Of a DNA stretch of 64,000 bases, positions 51,501-61,909 are shown piece by piece (positions within the stretch are counted from its first letter, which is position 1; every line of letters begins with the position of its first letter). The stretch is from assembly GCA_947167075.1 (NCBI GenBank), contig CAMVGR010000005.1:116231-180230 (forward strand), written 5' to 3'. A program made the position numbers and the translations under genes. The DNA comes from an uncultured Bacteroidales bacterium (GTDB lineage: Bacteria > Bacteroidota > Bacteroidia > Bacteroidales > P3). Under the pieces are notes generated by a model that saw only the letters and a list, made by a program, of their open reading frames with translations, made no database searches and had not been told where the DNA came from.

Positions 51501-54500
51501 GCAGCGACGGCAGCTATGGCTATAACTATGTGCCTGAATATGCCGAGCTCAAGAACCTCACGGTGAATGGAGCCAATGTGGATCTCTCAACGCTCGAACA
51601 GTACGACAACCTTGCTACCGACGGATATAAATCATATTATTATTACTATACCGTCGAGGGTGACATGGACATTGTGGCCACCTATGGCCCCTTTGAGGAG
51701 GTGAAGACCACCTACAGCGTCACAGTGAACAATCCCGACGGCGGCTACGTCTACTACTGCGAGCGCGACGAGTACAACAATCAGGTGCAGTGCAACCGCA
51801 TCTATGCCGGCACTACCACCCTCGACATTCCCGTCGGTCACCGCTTCTGCGTCGACTTCGGCGACATCAATCCCAACATGCAGCCCGCTGTGAACATCAG
51901 CAAGCAGTACGCCATGGTGAGCAGCCTCAGCCGCAACGGAGAGGCACTGGCACTGGACGGCACTGATGCCAGCGTGGAGATTACCGATGACTGGGCCGAC
52001 TACGGCTACCGACTCTATACCGTGTGCGACTACTACACTAGCGATGTCACCTTCGATGTCACCTACTCGGCCTACGACGACACCGAAGACAAGGAGAACG
52101 CCACCCTCACCGTCATCAACAACGGCGGCGGCTACCTGGCCTATTTGAGCAACGGCAGCCAGTATCGCATCTACGACACCATGTACAGGGCCATGACGGA
52201 GGGCAGCCAGTTCACCTTCACCTTCGGCACCTTCACCCCGCTGGTGGACTGGAGCAACCTGGTCGACACCAATGCCATGCGCCTTGAGCACCTCTACTTC
52301 GACGGCGAGGAGCTGGCACTCGACACCACTGTCACCCCCGGCCTTGTCATCTACAACCACAACGACGAGGGCTATATATTCTATAATTATACCTACACGC
52401 AGGACACCGGCAAACACACCATCGAGTTTGTCTACGGACCCTACTCCGACAGCGAGAACTGCGACCCCGTTGCGGAGCTGAAGGTGGACTGGGCGACCGA
52501 CAGCGAGGTGGCCCTCTCGTGGCTGCCTGCTCCTTCGAGCACCGGCGACTACACGGTGAAAGTCAGCGACGGCAAAACCTTCACCACCAGCTATGCCAAC
52601 ATCACCTTCGCCAACCTGGAGCCCGAGACCGAGTACACCGTCACCATCACCTCGGCCTGTCTGAACGGCGACAGCGCTTCGGCCAGCATCACATTCACAA
52701 CCTATGGCCCCCTCGACAGCGTCACATTCTACACCAATAATAGTGACTACCTCGCATCGTTCATGTACCGGGAAAGCTGGTATGGCATCAACAACAACAC
52801 GACGTGGGGAGGCTACTCCGGCGAGACCCTTCACATTGAGGCGGCGAGCCTCAGTGCCGAGTTGGCCAATCAATGGGGATACGATCCCACCACCAGGCAG
52901 TTGGACAAGGTCTACCTCGACGGTGTCGAACTGCCCATCGACGGCAGCGATGACCGCGTGAAGATCTACACTAACTTAAACGGCAATATAGGACAAACAC
53001 TCTACTCTTTCGATGTCGCTATCGGTGAGGTGCACAGTGTGCAGCTTGTCTACACCGGCGATTGCCCGGCAGTAGAGGTGAACAGCATCGTGTATGACGG
53101 TGGCAATGCCTACATCGACTGGTATGAACACAGTGGTGTGACCTACACCTTCAGTGTCAACGGCGTGGAGGATACCAACGATGTACATCCCTTCACCATT
53201 TATGGTCTACAGTCGAATGAGACCTACGAGGTGGTAATCACCGCACTCTGCCCCAACGGTGAGACGGTGGACACCACCCTCTACATCCACCAGCCCGAGC
53301 AGGCCACCCTCACCGTCATCAACAACGGAGGCGGCCACCTGCAGACCCTCGACGGCAGCGACTGGCTGATGGACGAGACCAGTACCTACAGCACCTACCA
53401 ATACACCGGTGCGGAAGGCGACTACTACCAGTTTGCGGCCTTCTCGTTCCCGATAGAGTATGCGTCCGCGGCTGTACTTAACCACAATGCCAACCGTGTG
53501 AAGAGCATCAGCTACGACGGCGTGAGCGTGCCCCTCGACGGCAGCGACGACCGCATAGCGCTCTACGGCCTTGTGGATAACGAAGGCAACTCCATACCCG
53601 ATGCCGTGGCCTATGTCTTCTCGGCCACGTTGGGCGAAGTGAGCACCGTGGAAGTGGTCTTCGGAAGCGACGACATCGACAGCGTGAACTGCTATGCAGT
53701 GACCAACCTGCAGTACGACTACGACGCCGAGAACGCCTACTTCAGCTGGGGCGTGCCCAGCACTTCGGACGGCAACTATGAGGTGTACCTCGACGGGGAA
53801 CTCTACGCCACCACCAAGGCTGCATGGTTCGACTTCTACGGCCTCTCGCAGAACACCACCTACACCGTCACCATCCGCGCCAACTGTCTCAACGGCAGCT
53901 ATGCCGACACCACCGTCACCTTCACCACCAAGAACTATGCAGGCTACACCCTGAAGAATCCCGACGGCGGCCAGGTGTACACCCCGCAGCTCGGTTATAT
54001 TAGCGACACCGAACCCGTGTATGTGGAAGGCTATGAAGGCGACGCGACCTTCGTGCAGCTGTTGGGCATGACCCACGACTATGCCGAAAACAACGGCTTC
54101 GACATCACCGCCTACCAGGTGGAGAGCCTCATTGTGGACGGTACTCCCATCGCCCTCGACGGCAGCGACACGAACCTCGTCATCTACGACTTCCTGTCTG
54201 AATACGGCGAAATCTACTATCTCTACCACTTCACCATGGGCGATGTGGACGAGATAGAGGTGCACTTCACTGGCGACCAACCCGACACCGCCAATTGCAC
54301 CACGCCGGATAACTTCCGCATCTACGATTTGGGCACCGACTATGTAGAGTTCGCATGGACTACCCCCGCCAGCAGCAACGGTACGTTCCAGATCACCCTT
54401 ACCGACTCAAATGGCAACGTACAACAAGTATCCGATGTCATCATCTGCCAGCCGATGGGACAAACCTCCTACCACTGGATGTACGGTCTGGACGGAGGAG

Positions 54501-57500
54501 TCACCTACACCGCCACCCTCACCAACTTCTGCCTCAACGGAAACAGTGCCGATACATCCATCACCTTCACCACTGTATCCTACAGCACCGTCACCGTCAC
54601 CAAGAACCAGAACGGCTTGCTCTCCAACCCTGAATGGGGTGGACAGTTGCCTGTGGGCACCAACACCATAACGGGCGTGACTGGCAACCAGAGCTACTTC
54701 TTGGCCGGAAGCTTCAGTGCTGAAGCCGCCACCGAGTATGGATGGAGCTTGAAGTACCGCACCATAAGTGAGATGAAGGTAGACGGCGTGGCTGTGGACA
54801 TCAATGATTACATCTACGACACAGTCTACACCGAAGGCGGCAACATGTACGTGAGATACGTATATTGGTTCTACTACGGTGACATCAGCACCTTCGAAAT
54901 CAGCTACACCGGCGACGATTTGCCAAGCTACGACTACACACTCAAGAACAATGGTGGCTACATGCGCTTCATTGACTATGGTTCCTCGGCCACTATCAAC
55001 TTCGAGAGCGACACCACCGTCACCGTCGACAGTGCCAATACCGTTATCACCCTCTTCTACAGCTACAATCCCAACCATCCCGACAATGCAGGCATCACCC
55101 TCGGTGCAGGCCATGAGATACTGAGCGAGGTCTACCTCGATGGCGAAAGCATCCCCATCGACGGCAGCGACAGCCGCCTAGTCGTCGACAACTACATGTC
55201 AGATGAAGGATACATTATCTACTATATACAGCATGTGGCTGAAGGCCCGCACACCATCGAAGGCGTCTTCACCGAATGGGTGGAACCTGAGAAGGTACAG
55301 TTCACCTTCACCAACACCGGCAACGGCCCGATGTCATATTATGTAGACCCTGATGATGAAATCCTTGTGGTTGGTACCATGACCGATAGTGTCGAAATGT
55401 TCAGCAGCGTCACCACACTATTCATCTCCATTGACCCATCCAAGGCCTCAGATTTTGGCCTCAGCGAAGAAGACCTTGCCTACTACGATGGCACTAAGCT
55501 AAGCGCAGTCTACCTCGATGGCGAAAGTATAGCCATTGACGGCAGCGACAGCCGCATTAGTATCGTAGACTATTCAATGTATGGTTTCGACGGCCTTATC
55601 TTTTACACATTGGAGGTCGATGCCAACGGTCCGCACACCATCGAAGGTGTCTTCGTGCCGTGGAGCGATACTCCCAGCGACACCAACACCTACACCATCA
55701 CCATCAAGAACCCCGACGGCGGCTACATGTTTGTCGGCGACGATATGATAGAGGACAGCGTGGTGACCTACACCCTGGCAGCCGGCAAGACCCTGACCAT
55801 CGAAATGGCCACCTACGACCCGCTCTACTACACCAGCTTCCCCTTCATCGGTGCAGAGAAACTGACTGAGGTAATCTACGATGGCGAGAACATTGCCCTC
55901 GACGGCAGCAACCCGTTGCTAACAGTCGAATACGGCTACACCTCGGCCACCCTCTACTTTATGACCGTCACCGCTGATGCCGACCACACCGTGGAGGCCC
56001 ACTACGTGTCTGGAATCGATAGCACCCTCACCTATCACGATGTGACCCTCATCAACAATGGCGGCTACATGACCTACATCGTCGGCAACGGCAGCCAAAC
56101 GATGGTTGAAGACACCACGGTACTCAACCTGCCAGAAGGCACCATCGTCACCGTGTGCGCCTCTACCGATGCGCCCACTGGCACCTACTATTCCTACCCC
56201 GACTACACTCAGCTCAACCACTTCTACTTCGATGGCAAAGACATACCTCTCGACGGTAGCGACCCGACGATGCAAATAACCGACTACATGGGCACCGACG
56301 GCTACCTATGGTATGTCTACCAGTTCGAAGTTGATGCCGACCACACTGCAGAGTGCGAGTTCGGTCCCTGGACCGGTGACATCGACACCACTGGCGAGTC
56401 AGAACAACGCATTATCACCTTCACCAATACCGGCAATGGCTACATGGCTCAGGGCGATAATTTGATAGTAGGCACTATGACGTTCACCGCCGATAGCGGC
56501 ATATCGTTCTACACCACCTTTGCCTCTGTGCACCCCAACAGTAGCCTAGGCATGAACATGACTGCAGCCGGCTTCACAGGACACAAACTGAGCAAAATAA
56601 AAGTAGACGGCGTGGAGGTACCCCTCGTGGCGAGTGACATGCTCGAAATCGAGAATCTGATGGCCACCGACAGCGTCATCGCCTACTACCTCCTCCTCAA
56701 CACCAACACCGACCACACCATCGAGGGTATATTCACCGCTTGGGACGACTCTACCATCGTCAACCCCGACACCACGCTCTATACCTTCAACCTCACCAAC
56801 ACCGGCAATGGTGCCATGATCTACGACTATGATGACATGGACGAGTATGACATACCGTTCGTCAAAGGCAGCATGTCCATCAAAGTACCCGCTGGCAATA
56901 CCTTTATAGCCGAGTTCATCGACATCGAGAATACCGACAATGCCGAAGTGAAGGAGCTGTTTGCCGAGCTTGGCATCACCGCTTCGAAACTCGACGCCAT
57001 CAAGCTCGACGGAGTCAGCGTGCCGCTAGTGAACAGTACGAACCTCATTGTGGTCGACAACACAGTAGATGAGGATATACCCGAGGGTGTGACAATCTAT
57101 GCACTCTTTGTAGAGGCCTACAGTGACCATACCATCGAAGGTATCTTCAACGGAGCCACACCTCCCGACACAGTCTACTACACCATCGAAGCCGTCAGTG
57201 CCGACACCACGATGGGTACAGTAACTGGCGGTGGCACATATTTGGCAGGAACTACCATCACACTGAAAGCCTCTGCCAAAGATGGGTTCCACTTCGTATC
57301 GTGGCAAGACGGCGACACCAATAGCCAACGCACAGTTGTGGTCAGTGGCAATGCCACCTACATCGCTACCTTCTCCGACAAGGAAGGTATCGACGACCTG
57401 CAACTGAGCCACATCGCCATCTATCCCAACCCCGCCACCACCAAGGTCACCCTCGATGGCCTGCCCACAGATGCCATCGTCACCATCTTCGACCTCGGCG

Positions 57501-57634
57501 GACGACAGATAGAACTCTTCAATACCGAAGGCGATCAGCTTAGCATCGATCTCGGACACTATGCCCGTGGCACCTACTTCGTACGAATCAGCAGCAGCGA
57601 AGGCAACGCCGTACGCAAACTGCTTGTGCGATAA
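48515..57634 (+). CDS. Giant C10-family (streptopain-like) cysteine protease with cleaved-adhesin-like modules, ~13 internal repeats, InlB-like module and T9SS type A sorting domain
   Basis: 3039-aa uninterrupted ORF; KLVTGCVATATAQIMKYW (Cys176), GGHSFVVDGYD (His328), FHINWGWGGYNDGYFPMGG; C-term AIYPNPATTKVTLDGLPTDAIVTIFDLGGRQIELF...GTYFVRISSSEGNAVRKLLVR. Confidence 0.93.
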   Translation: MKKILTLLAAFVLTIGMVTARPVDRSTAKQVAENFYHLLTGSTAEMSIVVTDFTEFYVLTTGGTDFVMVPSDDCTTPIVGYSLTSKFVNDNMPRHMRSWFDGIEESIRIAKTKEQQPAVAANWQAMQTGTMPQPLTATTVSPLIATTWNQAPYYNDLCPVDSSEYAYYNYKLVTGCVATATAQIMKYWEHPTKGYGSHTYNHNTYGIQSANFGNTTYDWDNMPNELSSTSSSTEVNAVATLMYHIGVADEMDYGLASAGGSGAHNYNWNGMLQASSQSSLQSYFKYKPTMYAIGRDDMSADEYDAALMKELDASRPILYSGRSATGGHSFVVDGYDELNYNSTMFHINWGWGGYNDGYFPMGGLEPTASGIGGNSESAYNQQNVALLGIEPNSNWGDNSTVSATVYGSGTVSGTGSYNFGDTVQLMAFADEGYRFDNWGSGSRFNPMQFVANGGDVDVTANFKAINETDTISYCGSGHYLTGLGYGSAGSDVFWGIRIPSSSIASGKALKAVEFYAVGAGNFTVSIYTGASLPSSPVSTTTVAASKAGWVQMTLSSPISVASGSHIWIGISNNEYAYPAAMTYGSGNEDGALWTNSFYYTGWDQYSFMVRGIMGEDNGEPLPGECDTPLTSLNEGFENSLDCWTFIDADGDGFGWEQDSYPIHDYNGLMSLSYDMNGTYDPLLPDNWAVSPAVTISDSNTALIWWAQAMCSDSYAADKYSVYVGTGNDVDNYTQVYTETFTNDLATKRTVYLSDYVGQTIHVAFRHHDCTDMCGVIIDDVSIDVAAPPVDCSQTLTTLNEEFSEEIQCWTLLDEDGDGYGWLQSNGYMQSDSYTYTALTPDNWLITPKVLLPNEDCHLSLDLQTTSGSYFAEHYGIYVSTTGTATSDFTLLFEETCSDYSNWQNMQVDLSAYAGQEVYLAVRHFDCTDQYYLRVDNMKVETGGAVLVEKYTVNISGNGGYYAGNVGSIYYYSTAGDFSQEVIEGTSGLIRLYSINSSDGSYGYNYVPEYAELKNLTVNGANVDLSTLEQYDNLATDGYKSYYYYYTVEGDMDIVATYGPFEEVKTTYSVTVNNPDGGYVYYCERDEYNNQVQCNRIYAGTTTLDIPVGHRFCVDFGDINPNMQPAVNISKQYAMVSSLSRNGEALALDGTDASVEITDDWADYGYRLYTVCDYYTSDVTFDVTYSAYDDTEDKENATLTVINNGGGYLAYLSNGSQYRIYDTMYRAMTEGSQFTFTFGTFTPLVDWSNLVDTNAMRLEHLYFDGEELALDTTVTPGLVIYNHNDEGYIFYNYTYTQDTGKHTIEFVYGPYSDSENCDPVAELKVDWATDSEVALSWLPAPSSTGDYTVKVSDGKTFTTSYANITFANLEPETEYTVTITSACLNGDSASASITFTTYGPLDSVTFYTNNSDYLASFMYRESWYGINNNTTWGGYSGETLHIEAASLSAELANQWGYDPTTRQLDKVYLDGVELPIDGSDDRVKIYTNLNGNIGQTLYSFDVAIGEVHSVQLVYTGDCPAVEVNSIVYDGGNAYIDWYEHSGVTYTFSVNGVEDTNDVHPFTIYGLQSNETYEVVITALCPNGETVDTTLYIHQPEQATLTVINNGGGHLQTLDGSDWLMDETSTYSTYQYTGAEGDYYQFAAFSFPIEYASAAVLNHNANRVKSISYDGVSVPLDGSDDRIALYGLVDNEGNSIPDAVAYVFSATLGEVSTVEVVFGSDDIDSVNCYAVTNLQYDYDAENAYFSWGVPSTSDGNYEVYLDGELYATTKAAWFDFYGLSQNTTYTVTIRANCLNGSYADTTVTFTTKNYAGYTLKNPDGGQVYTPQLGYISDTEPVYVEGYEGDATFVQLLGMTHDYAENNGFDITAYQVESLIVDGTPIALDGSDTNLVIYDFLSEYGEIYYLYHFTMGDVDEIEVHFTGDQPDTANCTTPDNFRIYDLGTDYVEFAWTTPASSNGTFQITLTDSNGNVQQVSDVIICQPMGQTSYHWMYGLDGGVTYTATLTNFCLNGNSADTSITFTTVSYSTVTVTKNQNGLLSNPEWGGQLPVGTNTITGVTGNQSYFLAGSFSAEAATEYGWSLKYRTISEMKVDGVAVDINDYIYDTVYTEGGNMYVRYVYWFYYGDISTFEISYTGDDLPSYDYTLKNNGGYMRFIDYGSSATINFESDTTVTVDSANTVITLFYSYNPNHPDNAGITLGAGHEILSEVYLDGESIPIDGSDSRLVVDNYMSDEGYIIYYIQHVAEGPHTIEGVFTEWVEPEKVQFTFTNTGNGPMSYYVDPDDEILVVGTMTDSVEMFSSVTTLFISIDPSKASDFGLSEEDLAYYDGTKLSAVYLDGESIAIDGSDSRISIVDYSMYGFDGLIFYTLEVDANGPHTIEGVFVPWSDTPSDTNTYTITIKNPDGGYMFVGDDMIEDSVVTYTLAAGKTLTIEMATYDPLYYTSFPFIGAEKLTEVIYDGENIALDGSNPLLTVEYGYTSATLYFMTVTADADHTVEAHYVSGIDSTLTYHDVTLINNGGYMTYIVGNGSQTMVEDTTVLNLPEGTIVTVCASTDAPTGTYYSYPDYTQLNHFYFDGKDIPLDGSDPTMQITDYMGTDGYLWYVYQFEVDADHTAECEFGPWTGDIDTTGESEQRIITFTNTGNGYMAQGDNLIVGTMTFTADSGISFYTTFASVHPNSSLGMNMTAAGFTGHKLSKIKVDGVEVPLVASDMLEIENLMATDSVIAYYLLLNTNTDHTIEGIFTAWDDSTIVNPDTTLYTFNLTNTGNGAMIYDYDDMDEYDIPFVKGSMSIKVPAGNTFIAEFIDIENTDNAEVKELFAELGITASKLDAIKLDGVSVPLVNSTNLIVVDNTVDEDIPEGVTIYALFVEAYSDHTIEGIFNGATPPDTVYYTIEAVSADTTMGTVTGGGTYLAGTTITLKASAKDGFHFVSWQDGDTNSQRTVVVSGNATYIATFSDKEGIDDLQLSHIAIYPNPATTKVTLDGLPTDAIVTIFDLGGRQIELFNTEGDQLSIDLGHYARGTYFVRISSSEGNAVRKLLVR
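51352..57170 (+). repeat. Array of ~13 divergent ~115-aa protein repeats inside the C10 protease, some separated by FN3-like modules
   Basis: Recurrent signatures (N)NGGxM/L..., (Y/V)xDGxx(I/L)(P/A)(L/I)DGSDxxxxI, GxIxYxYxxxV...HTIEGVFxxW, aligned by eye. Confidence 0.85.
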
Positions 57635-57666
57635 CCACTTCGATGCTACCCTACAGTAGCCAACCT

Positions 57667-57700
57667 GAAGTCGGACCCTTCAAACAAAGGGTCCGACTTC
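57667..57700 (+). terminator. Strong stem-loop terminator after the C10 protease gene
   Basis: GAAGTCGGACCCTT-CAAACA-AAGGGTCCGACTTC perfect 14-bp stem followed by TATTTTC. Confidence 0.8.
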
Positions 57701-57718
57701 TATTTTCTACGTATCACT

Positions 57719-57780
57719 ACCGTACATGCACCGTACATGCACCGTAGATGAACCGTGACAACACCGTAATAGAACGGACC
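57719..57780 (+). repeat. ACCGTACATGC-family 11-bp tandem array, copy 5
   Basis: ACCGTACATGC/ACCGTACATGC/ACCGTAGATGA/ACCGTGACAAC/ACCGTAATAGA. Confidence 0.92.
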
Positions 57781-57890
57781 AGTCGGGCAGAAGGTACGAA
57801 ACATCCCCCTTTCAAAGACTAACTTATACACTATTAACACTTTAGAAGATATAGAAAACACTTTTTTTCCGACATTTAGGAAATAATGCG

Positions 57891-57898
57891 TATTTTTG
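57891..57898 (+). promoter_or_regulatory. Putative -7 element TATTTTTG upstream of typA
   Basis: gcgTATTTTTGca, 27 nt upstream of the proposed ATG 57925. Confidence 0.5.
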
Positions 57899-57924
57899 CA
57901 TTTTTAAAGTCTACGCATCACACT

Positions 57925-59760
<1,836 letters not shown>

Positions 59761-59796
59761 GATTGCCTAAAACAACAGCCCGAGTACCCACTCGGC

Positions 59797-61908
59797 CTAC
59801 TTGCAGTAGAGCTGGTTGAGCGTCCTAGCTACCAGACCGATTCCCCTCAAATCCACATCCGGATTAGAGGGGATTAGTTTTATACTGATTGTCTCGCCGG
59901 CACGGAGGTCAATGAAGTTGGAGGAGAAATGACCGTCGATATGGGGTTCGGTGTCGATATAAAGGTCGTAGAGGTCGGTTTCAGCAACGATAGTTGCCGT
60001 CAGAGCGCCATCGACTATCTGCCGTCGCATGGTGTAGCGCGGTGCTGGATATGTGCGGTTCTTGGGGTAAATGCTATAGTATTCCTCCCATGCCCGAAGG
60101 TCTTCTCCAGTCCCAGCCTCAAAGAGGGCCTGGGCACGGTATTGTAGGGCCTTCCAGTTGCCGTAGTAGTCGATCGAGCTCCACGAGGCCACAGGCCAGC
60201 AATCGTTGAGCTGCCAATAGAGCGTGCCGCTGCAGTGTGGATCGTTCAGGTGGCAGAGGATGCCATAGCCAACACCCCAGGCCTGCAGCAACTGGCTGAC
60301 GTAGGCATAGTCGTCGACACTCAGCGTGCGACTATCGAAGCCGTAGTAGTGCATCATGGCCTTGTCTATTATCTGCACACCACGAGGATGCTTCTGGTGG
60401 CTGCCAATGGCTGGACAGTGATTGGTGGCATCGGCGAATAGCTCGGTAGGAATCACATCTGGAGCGTAACGCACTATGGTACTGAGCATCGGATAGCTTT
60501 GGAACCCATACTCGCTCATGAAGCGTCCGGTCTTCTCTTTGTATTTCTCGAAGGGTTCTTCTCCCCACCACACTCCCCAGTAGTGGCTGTCGCCGTGGGT
60601 GACGCACTCGGGGTGGCCCCAGCCGTAGAGGGGCGAGGTGGTGATGTAGGGGCGCTGCAGCGGGTCGCAGTCGCGAACGGCCTTCGCTAAGATGCTGGTG
60701 GAGTTGGTGTTGCTCGTCGTGCTTGAATACCCGAAGATGGTATCCATGGCCTTCTCCAGGCGGACACGCTGCTCGGGTGTCCAGTTGAACTGGCTCTGCC
60801 AGCCCCAGTCTTCCCATCCATTCTTCACCTCGTTGTTGCCGCACCAGAGGACGATGCATGGGTGCTTCGCTAGACGACTCACCTGCTGGCGTGCCTCCTC
60901 TCGGATGGAAGCCAGCATCTCGGGGCTATCAGGGTAAGGTGTGCCAGCAAATATGAAATCCTGCCACACCATCAGTCCCAGCGAGTCGCAGAGATCATAG
61001 AAGTAGTCATGCTCGTAGATGCCGCCGCCCCAGACTCGTATCATGTTGAAGTCCGACTCCTTGGCGGAGCAAAGCAGGTAGCGGTAGCGAGCGCGGTTAG
61101 CACTATCCAGCACGGGGAACGAGCGTATGGGTATCCAGTTGGCGCCCTTAATGAAGATGGGTTTGCCATCACGGTAGAATGTGAATGATTGTCCGATGGA
61201 GTCTTTTACTTGTCTCAACTCCACATTCAGATTATTCGGAATAATCTGATTACTCAGATCACTTGGACGCTGATTGGTGATATACACCGGCTTCCAGATG
61301 CCGCAGGTGGTCAGCTTGGGGCCCCAGTCCCAGCCCTGCTGGTAGGGCGCTATGCGGGTGAAAGCCCGCCGTTCGGGCAGTGTGATGCCGTAGTAGGCTT
61401 CTTTGGCGGAGTCACTCGGCAGCATTTCGCAGGTCTCGGGGTCGAGCGTGGAGTAGAGTGCATTGGTGGTCGGCCAGAAGGAGAGGCCTATTGTCAGCAG
61501 GCTGTCGTCCAGTTCGGTCAGGAAGTCGGTAATGGGGTAGGTGTGTTGGCAGAACATGTTGTCTGGCGCGTCGATGAGTTCGCCGTTGATGACGAGGTTG
61601 GCCTGCCCAGCAAGGCCCTCGAATACAAGCCAGAGGGTGTCGCCCTTGGGCAGGTCGCTCTTTCGGATGGTGGTGCTGTAGTGCCACACGCTGTCGCCCA
61701 CCCACTGCACGCTGTCCTCGTTGGTGTCGTAGTAGGGATTGGGGATGAGGACGTTGGCCATCAGGTCGGTGTGGATGAATCCGGGCACCGTGGCAGGGTA
61801 CCGCTGTCCATTGTATTCAAACTGCCAGTCGGTCAGCTCCACCGTATCGGGTTTCTGTGTACAGGCCGCCAGCAGCAGCGGCAGCAGAAGGTAGGCTACG
61901 CGTCTCAT
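59797..61908 (-). CDS. GH2 family beta-mannosidase-like lipoprotein, short form
   Basis: MRRVAYLLLPLLLAACTQKPD lipobox; YQQGWDWGPKLTTCGIWKPVYI; LWCGNNEVKNGW (acid/base Glu); FMSEYGFQSYP (nucleophile Glu). Confidence 0.88.
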   Translation of the reverse strand: MRRVAYLLLPLLLAACTQKPDTVELTDWQFEYNGQRYPATVPGFIHTDLMANVLIPNPYYDTNEDSVQWVGDSVWHYSTTIRKSDLPKGDTLWLVFEGLAGQANLVINGELIDAPDNMFCQHTYPITDFLTELDDSLLTIGLSFWPTTNALYSTLDPETCEMLPSDSAKEAYYGITLPERRAFTRIAPYQQGWDWGPKLTTCGIWKPVYITNQRPSDLSNQIIPNNLNVELRQVKDSIGQSFTFYRDGKPIFIKGANWIPIRSFPVLDSANRARYRYLLCSAKESDFNMIRVWGGGIYEHDYFYDLCDSLGLMVWQDFIFAGTPYPDSPEMLASIREEARQQVSRLAKHPCIVLWCGNNEVKNGWEDWGWQSQFNWTPEQRVRLEKAMDTIFGYSSTTSNTNSTSILAKAVRDCDPLQRPYITTSPLYGWGHPECVTHGDSHYWGVWWGEEPFEKYKEKTGRFMSEYGFQSYPMLSTIVRYAPDVIPTELFADATNHCPAIGSHQKHPRGVQIIDKAMMHYYGFDSRTLSVDDYAYVSQLLQAWGVGYGILCHLNDPHCSGTLYWQLNDCWPVASWSSIDYYGNWKALQYRAQALFEAGTGEDLRAWEEYYSIYPKNRTYPAPRYTMRRQIVDGALTATIVAETDLYDLYIDTEPHIDGHFSSNFIDLRAGETISIKLIPSNPDVDLRGIGLVARTLNQLYCK

Positions 61909-61909
61909 A

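Noticed and set aside
51632-52873. 413-aa ORF on the minus strand inside the C10 protease
   Set aside because: Antisense to a well-supported coding frame; low-complexity V/G/A/H-rich translation typical of a codon-bias shadow ORF; no recognisable domain or start context.
53207-54280. 357-aa minus-strand ORF in the repeat array
   Set aside because: Same shadow pattern as 51632-52873; the sense frame carries the repeat and FN3 motifs.
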